NCBI GenBank assembly: GCA_965363355.1 | Contig: CBDTTM010000067.1 | Coordinates: 1 to 12,080 of the forward strand | Length of the DNA stretch: 12,080 bases | Direction: 5' to 3' | Origin: CBDTTM01 sp965363355 | Lineage (GTDB): Bacteria; Bacillota; Negativicutes; Selenomonadales; Selenomonadaceae | In this document: piece by piece, positions 7,876-12,080 of the stretch | Layout of the letters: the number at the start of each line of letters is the position of its first letter | How positions within the stretch are numbered: position 1 is the stretch's first letter | Position numbers and translations under genes: made by a program | Notes under the pieces: generated by a model | The model's database searches: none | What the model saw: only the letters and a program-made list of their open reading frames with translations | Told to the model about the DNA's origin: nothing

Positions 7876-7907
7876 GAAAAAGTATAGACCGTCTCTTAAT
7901 TCGGTCT
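7876..7907 (-). terminator. Weak candidate terminator at the end of recO
   Basis: AGACCG (7907-7902) can pair with CGGTCT (7891-7886) around a 10-base loop that contains the recO stop. TTTTT follows four bases later. The stem is only six pairs, so efficiency is doubtful. Confidence 0.3.
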
Positions 7908-8657
7908 TTTCGGCAATTTCATCTCCGCTATCTGTTGAATAAAAGCCAACGACCGAAGCGGCTTTTCCAATAAATACTGCAAATAGCCAAGCAGCAAACG
8001 TTCTGCCCTCACCATCGCTGCTCCAGTTATTTTGAAAGACTGTGGATTTCCCCAATCAAAATGCAATAAAAATAAGATAAATGCCCGCAAATTTTCCGGC
8101 AGCTCTTCCATCCCTGGTTGATGGCACTTCCCGCAGATAACCCCCCCCTGATCCCAGGAAAAGAAGGCCAACGCACCTTCATCTTGTGTCCCACAAAGGG
8201 CGCACGAGGCAAAACTCAACTGTGACCCTGTGTATTCAAGCAGTTGAAAAGCTGCAGCCAAGGCCACCAAACGAGGATTTCTCTGTTCAAAAGCTGCAAA
8301 GAATTGCAGTATCTTATCAAAGATGTCTTGCTGGGGTTGATGCTCTGGGCAAAGTTCCAATGCCAGCTCCGCAATAAATGAGGCATATGCCATTGCAGTT
8401 AAGTCTTCACTGATAAAACGAAACGAATCTTTTAAGGCATATTGTTTCACGGTCGCTAAGCGCTGACCATCAAGCAGTTGGACTTCTATATGATTGAACA
8501 TCTGCATGCCCGCGGCTAGTGGGCTTTTCGGACGACGGCTGCCATACGCTGCTGCCTTTATCTTGCCTTGGTCCCGGGTCATAAAGGTGACCATTTTATC
8601 GGCATCACCCCAGTTGTGTACAGCAAGGACAATTGCTTCGGCACTATACTGCGCCAT
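7896..8657 (-). CDS. recO: DNA repair protein RecO
   Basis: RecO works with RecR and RecF to load RecA on SSB-coated single-stranded DNA during gap repair. The protein has 253 residues, the usual size. It has an N-terminal OB-fold (about 1-80; AEAIVLAVHNWGDADKMV, then FMTRDQGKIKAAAYGSRR). A helical domain follows, and a zinc site with C152 and C155 (CALC) and C175 and C178 (CGKC). The ATG overlaps the DUF502 stop by one base (TAATG), so translation is probably coupled, which offsets a modest Shine-Dalgarno (GAGG). Era-RecO proximity is common in bacteria; here a DUF502 gene lies between them. Confidence 0.95.
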   Translation of the reverse strand: MAQYSAEAIVLAVHNWGDADKMVTFMTRDQGKIKAAAYGSRRPKSPLAAGMQMFNHIEVQLLDGQRLATVKQYALKDSFRFISEDLTAMAYASFIAELALELCPEHQPQQDIFDKILQFFAAFEQRNPRLVALAAAFQLLEYTGSQLSFASCALCGTQDEGALAFFSWDQGGVICGKCHQPGMEELPENLRAFILFLLHFDWGNPQSFKITGAAMVRAERLLLGYLQYLLEKPLRSLAFIQQIAEMKLPKRPN

Positions 8658-9292
8658 TAAGCTTTTGCCTCGGGTTTATCATCTACGGGCATCTCTTCAA
8701 CAAAAGCACCCTTTGGTCCATCATTGCTGCGCGGCATTACAGCCCCCGCTGTCAATATGAACTGCAATGCTGATTCACTGCTGATATTTAAATAAATCAC
8801 ATCTTTTCTGGCAACAAAAAGATTGGTGCCCGAAGTCATATTGAGGCTCCATGGAATAAAGACGCAGACGTATTCCTCACCTAGCTGATCTTTCAATGCG
8901 GTCGGAACATCTGCCATCACAAACCCCATTGCCTTACAGCCTTCATGCGGATACGGTACTAACACGACATGATTGAACATGCTGTTTGATTCGAAAACTG
9001 CTGTAGATAAATGCTTCACACTATTGTAAATAAATTTTACAATAGGAATCTTATTGACCATTCGTTCCCCATAATCAACGAATCGCTTCAAAAACCAATT
9101 CGATGAAAACCAGCCGACAAAATAAATCAACAACACAAGAGTGATGATTCCCTCACCGGGGAAATAGACCGGAAGATGCCTTCCTAATATGCCTTCTGTA
9201 AAGTATAAGATCTCCAAGATTACAAAAACCGTAATGGCCAATGGTACAATCAAAACAAGCCCGTTGATGAAACACCGCGATGTCTTTTTCAT
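8657..9292 (-). CDS. DUF502 family membrane protein
   Basis: This 211-residue protein belongs to the DUF502 family, for which I know no established biochemical function in bacteria. Two hydrophobic segments at about 9-31 and 48-66 predict two inner-membrane helices with a short loop between them. The family-like KIPIVKFIYNSVKHL follows at about 81-95, then a soluble C-terminal domain including VVLVPYPHEG and VFIPWSLNMTSG. The tail is rich in Pro, Asp, Glu and Lys. The ATG has an excellent AAGGAGGG eight bases upstream, but the eight-T tract of a strong hairpin directly precedes that element. The gene ends one base into recO. Context gives no clear job; co-transcription with recO does not by itself imply a repair role. 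Confidence 0.88.
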   Translation of the reverse strand: MKKTSRCFINGLVLIVPLAITVFVILEILYFTEGILGRHLPVYFPGEGIITLVLLIYFVGWFSSNWFLKRFVDYGERMVNKIPIVKFIYNSVKHLSTAVFESNSMFNHVVLVPYPHEGCKAMGFVMADVPTALKDQLGEEYVCVFIPWSLNMTSGTNLFVARKDVIYLNISSESALQFILTAGAVMPRSNDGPKGAFVEEMPVDDKPEAKA

Positions 9293-9308
9293 CTGACTTT
9301 CCCTCCTT

Positions 9309-9343
9309 AAAAAAAATGTTTCCCCGCCGCCAAGCGAGGAAAC
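9309..9343 (-). terminator. Strong intrinsic terminator or attenuator directly before DUF502
   Basis: GTTTCCTCGC (9343-9334) pairs with GCGGGGAAAC (9327-9318), 10 pairs including one G-T, around a 6-base loop. After one base comes an eight-T run (9316-9309). The DUF502 Shine-Dalgarno (9308-9301) starts at the next base. It would end ybeY-era transcripts, or act as an attenuator for DUF502-recO. Confidence 0.8.
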
Positions 9344-9354
9344 AGCGAAAAATC

Positions 9355-9396
9355 GGCTGAACCTTTTTGTTCTCGCCGCTTTATATAGTTTCAGCC
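9355..9396 (-). other. Second hairpin after the era stop codon
   Basis: GGCTGAA (9396-9390), immediately after the era stop, is complementary to TTCAGCC (9361-9355). The latter arm overlaps CAGCCGA, which can instead pair with TCGCTG (9348-9343) with one bulged C. The two pairings exclude each other, upstream of the terminator. Confidence 0.45.
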
Positions 9397-9410
9397 TTAT
9401 TCAAAGCCAA
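9382..9410 (-). promoter_or_regulatory. Candidate promoter for DUF502-recO
   Basis: TTGGCT (9410-9405, inside the 3' end of era), a 17-bp spacer and TATATA (9387-9382). Both hexamers are 4/6 matches. Transcripts from here would still cross the terminator at 9343-9309. Confidence 0.35.
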
Positions 9411-10287
9411 ACTCTTTCAATACATTATTGCGATTGCGCCAGTCTTTCTTGACCTTGACCCAAAGTTCCAAATAAACTTTAGATCCGAGTAAATTTTCGA
9501 TATCCGTACGTGCCAATCCACCTATTTTCTTTAAAAGGACACCCTTGGCACCAATGACGATCCCTTTTTGCGATTCCCGTTCAACATAAACCGTAGCGCG
9601 AATGTAGACATCGCCATTTTTTCTCGTCGTCATCTCGTCGACATCAACAGCAATGGCGTGAGGGATTTCTTCACGCGTGAGTTGCAAGACCTTTTCTCGA
9701 ACAAGCTCTGCCACAATCAAACGTTCTGGCTGGTCTGTAACCATATCTTCCGGATAATACTGCGGACCATCTTCCAAGTGTTTTTTGATTTCGCCGAGAA
9801 GTTCGTCTAAGTTGATTTCCTCTTTGGCTGAAATTGGCACAACACCAGCAAAAGGGTATTGCGTCGTATATCGCGAAATAACCGGCAAAACCTCCGTGCG
9901 ATCGATTAAATCAAGTTTATTCACCACTAATATAACCGGCTTTTTCGTCGCTTGCAAACGCTCTAGAATATAGCGTTCCCCAGCTCCGAGCTTTTCGGTG
10001 ACATCAACTACGAATAAAATCGCATCGACTTCCCGCAAAGTGTTTTCAGCCGCCTTTACCATGTATTCGCCCAATTTGTCTTTTGCTTTATGAATGCCCG
10101 GTGTATCCAAAAAAATGACCTGGGCATCCTCTTGTGTCAAGACACAAAGAATCTTATTGCGCGTCGTCTGTGGTTTATCTGACATAATTGCTATTTTTTG
10201 TCCGATCAAACTGTTGATCAATGTCGATTTCCCTACATTTGGACGGCCAATAACCGCCACAAAACCTGATTTATATCCTTTTTCCAT
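9397..10287 (-). CDS. era: GTPase Era, 30S ribosomal subunit assembly factor
   Basis: Era is a GTPase that binds the 3' end of 16S rRNA during small-subunit maturation. The protein has 296 residues, typical length. The G domain is complete: G1 GRPNVGKS (14-21), G2 QTTR (40-43), G3 DTPG (61-64), G4 NKLD (123-126) and G5 SAK (153-155). The C-terminal KH domain is present, with VIGAKGVLLKKIG at about 244-256. AGAGGAGAT precedes the ATG. The gene starts 23 bp after ybeY, whose product acts in the same rRNA pathway, so the two form an operon. It is followed by a strong hairpin terminator before DUF502. Confidence 0.98.
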   Translation of the reverse strand: MEKGYKSGFVAVIGRPNVGKSTLINSLIGQKIAIMSDKPQTTRNKILCVLTQEDAQVIFLDTPGIHKAKDKLGEYMVKAAENTLREVDAILFVVDVTEKLGAGERYILERLQATKKPVILVVNKLDLIDRTEVLPVISRYTTQYPFAGVVPISAKEEINLDELLGEIKKHLEDGPQYYPEDMVTDQPERLIVAELVREKVLQLTREEIPHAIAVDVDEMTTRKNGDVYIRATVYVERESQKGIVIGAKGVLLKKIGGLARTDIENLLGSKVYLELWVKVKKDWRNRNNVLKEFGFE

Positions 10288-10310
10288 CTACAATCTCCTC
10301 TAGTCGCAGC

Positions 10311-10778
10311 TTATTCGCCGCGCGTAATCCCTAATTTCCCCATAACAAAATCTTCTTCCTGGCGCATTTCCTTACGGTCTTCTTCTTCCATATGGTCATA
10401 ACCTAAAAGATGAAGCATTCCATGCACAGTTAAAAAAGCAATTTCCCGCTCTACGCTGTGTCCATATTCAGAAGCTTGTTCCTCTGCTCGTTCTACGGAA
10501 ATAATAATATCTCCGAGCATATTGACTTCCGGTCCATCGAATACCTCCGGTTCGTCTCCCTCATTGAGAGCAAACGATAACACATCTGTCGGACGATCTA
10601 TACCACGATACTTTTTATTCAGTTCATGAATATATACATTATCTGTAAGTGTAACGCTGACCTCCGCCGAATCGAGTCCATAAAGCTCTCCGACTTTGAC
10701 AGCTGCACGTTCAACCGTTGCTGGTAATTTAGCATCAAATTCCAATTCTGCTGGAAAATTGCTCAATATAACATCCAC
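10311..10778 (-). CDS. ybeY: Endoribonuclease YbeY (rRNA maturation factor)
   Basis: YbeY is a metal-dependent single-strand RNase needed for 16S rRNA 3' end maturation and ribosome quality control. The protein has 155 residues, normal length. The zinc motif H3XH5XGH-type is intact as HGMLHLLGYDH, with H119, H123 and H129. The conserved YRGIDRPTDVLSF lies at about 57-69 and NMLGDIIIS at about 87-94. Translation starts at GTG 10778, with CGAGG about nine bases upstream; no better in-frame ATG exists nearby. It is the first gene of a ybeY-era unit with its own promoter, divergent from bioB. Confidence 0.95.
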   Translation of the reverse strand: MDVILSNFPAELEFDAKLPATVERAAVKVGELYGLDSAEVSVTLTDNVYIHELNKKYRGIDRPTDVLSFALNEGDEPEVFDGPEVNMLGDIIISVERAEEQASEYGHSVEREIAFLTVHGMLHLLGYDHMEEEDRKEMRQEEDFVMGKLGITRGE

Positions 10779-10848
10779 TCATCCAAGCCTCGTTCCCCGG
10801 CAAAACAGACAAATAAAATGCCTGTCAAGCTTTCTAATTCCTACTACA

Positions 10849-10876
10849 ATTGTACAGCAAGCCAGCAAAAAGTCAA
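10849..10876 (-). promoter_or_regulatory. Promoter of ybeY-era
   Basis: TTGACT (10876-10871), a 16-bp spacer and TACAAT (10854-10849). Each hexamer matches 5 of 6 consensus bases. Transcription would start near 10842, about 64 bp before the GTG of ybeY. Confidence 0.75.
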
Positions 10877-10895
10877 ACGGAAAATCCCCGCAATA

Positions 10896-10923
10896 GTTAA
10901 CCACATCATTAAAAATGGTTGAC
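10896..10923. promoter_or_regulatory. Putative BirA (biotin repressor) operator
   Basis: The inverted repeat GTTAACC-N14-GGTTGAC (10896-10902 and 10917-10923) has halves that match at 6 of 7 positions. This is close to the known BirA box form (TTGTAAACC-N14/15-GGTTTACAA), and the right half overlaps the bioB -35. Biotinyl-AMP-bound BirA would block the promoter when biotin is plentiful. Site and target gene agree, so confidence is good, though no birA gene is in the window. Confidence 0.78.
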
Positions 10924-10947
10924 GAATGGTGATTATTAAACTATAAT
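10919..10947 (+). promoter_or_regulatory. Promoter of bioB
   Basis: TTGACG (10919-10924), a 17-bp spacer and a perfect TATAAT (10942-10947). The start point would be near 10954, leaving a 37-base leader. The in-frame ATG at 10946 lies inside the -10 hexamer and so cannot be the translation start. Confidence 0.88.
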
Positions 10948-10978
10948 GAGACCGTATTTTACAACAATTGTTCAAAGT

Positions 10979-10982
10979 GAGG
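10979..10982 (+). promoter_or_regulatory. Ribosome-binding site that decides the bioB start
   Basis: GAGG lies eight bases before ATG 10991. The upstream ATG at 10946 has no such element and is not transcribed from the assigned promoter. Confidence 0.7.
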
Positions 10983-10990
10983 CTTATATT

Positions 10991-11983
10991 ATGAAAAATG
11001 CCCTGTCTTTAAAAAATTTGGCTGAAGAAATCATCCATGGCCGACGACTCAAGCGCGGCGAAGATTATTCCTATTTTATCAGTGCCGACTTAGACGAACT
11101 CCAGCAAGGTGCCGATGCCATAAGGCGCCATTTTTGCGGCGATCATGTAGATCTTTGCACCATCATCAACGGCCGTAGCGGTCATTGCTCAGAAGACTGT
11201 AAATACTGCGCCCAATCTGCCCATAACCACACCGGCATAGAAGAATATGATTCCTTAAGCAAAGAAGAAATCGTCGAAAATGCACTGCACAACGAAAAAG
11301 AAGGCGTTCATCGTTTCTCGATTGTCACTGCGGGCCGAACATTAAGCGGTGAAGCTTTCGCCAAAACAATTGAGACCTACCAAGAAATGAGAGAACGGTG
11401 TCATTTTGATCTTTGTGCATCGCATGGTTTTTTAACTGCTGAGCAATTTCATCAGTTGCATGAAGCCGGAGTTTCAAGCTACCATCATAACATAGAAACA
11501 TCTCGTCGCTTCTTTCCACAAATTTGCTCGACACACACCTATGAAGACAAGATCCGCACCATCAAAATCGCACAAAAAGAAGGTCTTTGTGTCTGTTCCG
11601 GAGGAATCATCGGTATGGGTGAAACCTGGGAAGATCGCATCGATATGGCGGTGAGCTTAGCTGAACTTGGCATTGAATCCATTCCAATTAATGCACTGAT
11701 GCCAATCAAAGGTACAAAACTTGAACATCTCCCTGAGCTCCCTGCCGAGGATATCTTGCGAACCATCGCCTTCTTTCGCTACATCAATCCTACAGCGAAT
11801 ATCCGGCTGGCAGCTGGCCGTAAGCTTTTGCCGAAAAACGGTGAAACTGCCTTTTTCGGCGGAGCCAGTGCCTCGATTACCGGCAATATGCTGACAACTT
11901 CTGGTACGACAATTCGCGAAGATGTCGCCATGCTAAAACGCCTCGGGTTCAATCAAGAAAAACAAAATAGCACCATGAATTGA
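10991..11983 (+). CDS. bioB: Biotin synthase, radical SAM; probable anaerobe-type variant lacking one classical [2Fe-2S] cysteine
   Basis: BioB inserts sulfur into dethiobiotin, the last step of biotin synthesis. The chosen ATG gives 330 residues. The radical-SAM cluster motif CSEDCKYC supplies C66, C70 and C73. Other family blocks are YHHNIETS (164-171), CSGGIIGMGE (202-211), INALMPIKGT and IRLAAGR (271-277, with the Arg equivalent to E. coli R260), and FFGGASASITGNMLTT. In the classical enzyme the [2Fe-2S] cluster uses three Cys and this Arg. Here the position of E. coli C97 is S110 (RFSIVTAG), while C142 (FDLC) and C202 (CVC) match C128 and C188. Extra cysteines occur at C137, C179 and C200. 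This suggests a different auxiliary cluster rather than loss of function, because all else is intact. The gene is monocistronic here, with its own promoter and BirA-like operator. Confidence 0.95.
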   Translation: MKNALSLKNLAEEIIHGRRLKRGEDYSYFISADLDELQQGADAIRRHFCGDHVDLCTIINGRSGHCSEDCKYCAQSAHNHTGIEEYDSLSKEEIVENALHNEKEGVHRFSIVTAGRTLSGEAFAKTIETYQEMRERCHFDLCASHGFLTAEQFHQLHEAGVSSYHHNIETSRRFFPQICSTHTYEDKIRTIKIAQKEGLCVCSGGIIGMGETWEDRIDMAVSLAELGIESIPINALMPIKGTKLEHLPELPAEDILRTIAFFRYINPTANIRLAAGRKLLPKNGETAFFGGASASITGNMLTTSGTTIREDVAMLKRLGFNQEKQNSTMN

Positions 11984-12000
11984 TTTTATAACAAAACAAC

Positions 12001-12033
12001 GAGCTGTTCTCCTCTTGAGAATAGCGGCTCTTT
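12001..12033 (+). terminator. Weak hairpin after bioB
   Basis: GAGCTGTTCTC (12001-12011) pairs with GAGAA...GCGGCTC (12017-12030), with a three-base bulge, and is followed by only TTT. It may be a partial terminator, with the stronger hairpin 20 bases on doing the main work. Confidence 0.45.
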
Positions 12034-12050
12034 GTCAAATGTTGTGGTCT

Positions 12051-12080
12051 AGTCCGGATGAGAAAACTCATCCGGACTTT
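12051..12080 (+). terminator. Likely terminator of bioB at window edge
   Basis: A perfect 12-bp stem AGTCCGGATGAG/CTCATCCGGACT (12051-12062 with 12067-12078) with an AAAA loop leads into T residues where the window ends. The rest of the T tract cannot be seen. Confidence 0.7.

Noticed and set aside
10814..10838. TTGACA on the leftward strand between the ybeY promoter and ybeY
   Set aside because: No acceptable -10 occurs 16-18 bp downstream, whereas TTGACT/TACAAT just upstream forms a good promoter.
10946..10990. Longer bioB frame starting at ATG 10946
   Set aside because: The ATG is part of the TATAAT -10 element and has no ribosome-binding site; ATG 10991 has both a leader and GAGG.
1..12080. 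Mobile element, phage, toxin-antitoxin, defence system, CRISPR or novel multi-gene system
   Set aside because: Apart from the DUF502 protein, all genes are recognisable housekeeping families with coherent operon structure; no transposase, integrase, attachment repeats or spacer array was seen.

Overview
The window looks like chromosomal core sequence from a Gram-negative-type Firmicute, most likely class Negativicutes (inference). Three things point there. The gene order ybeY-era-recO-glyQS-dgt-dnaG-rpoD is the Firmicutes 'era to sigA' neighbourhood. glyQS is controlled by a T-box leader, a Gram-positive-lineage trait. Yet an exported OstA/LptA-type protein, expected only with an LPS outer membrane, sits in the middle. 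No phage, insertion sequence, CRISPR array, tRNA or rRNA is visible, and no gene appears broken. Only rpoD is cut, by the left window edge.

Layout from right to left. bioB (biotin synthase) runs rightward from a strong promoter whose -35 overlaps a BirA-like operator, and is followed by two hairpins at the right edge. Divergent from it, ybeY and era (rRNA processing and 30S maturation) run leftward from their own promoter. A strong terminator then abuts the ribosome-binding site of a DUF502 membrane-protein gene, which overlaps recO by one base. A promoter and a glycine T-box riboswitch follow, then glyQ and glyS, which overlap by four bases. The exported OstA-like gene runs rightward against glyS, and the two share a bidirectional terminator. 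dgt (dNTP triphosphohydrolase) diverges from the OstA-like gene and ends at its own terminator. dnaG (primase) and rpoD (major sigma factor) close the left end as an operon.

The genes are mostly housekeeping: ribosome maturation (YbeY, Era), glycine charging (GlyQS), replication and repair (DnaG, RecO, Dgt), transcription initiation (RpoD), outer-membrane biogenesis (OstA-like) and cofactor synthesis (BioB). The points most worth a second look are these: BioB has Ser at the position of a conserved [2Fe-2S] ligand Cys, suggesting the anaerobe-type enzyme with a different auxiliary cluster; a terminator is fused to the DUF502 Shine-Dalgarno; the OstA-like protein has an exact 29-residue repeat; and bioB has a BirA operator. 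Start codons of dnaG, dgt and bioB were moved inward from the longest open frame on ribosome-binding-site and promoter evidence.
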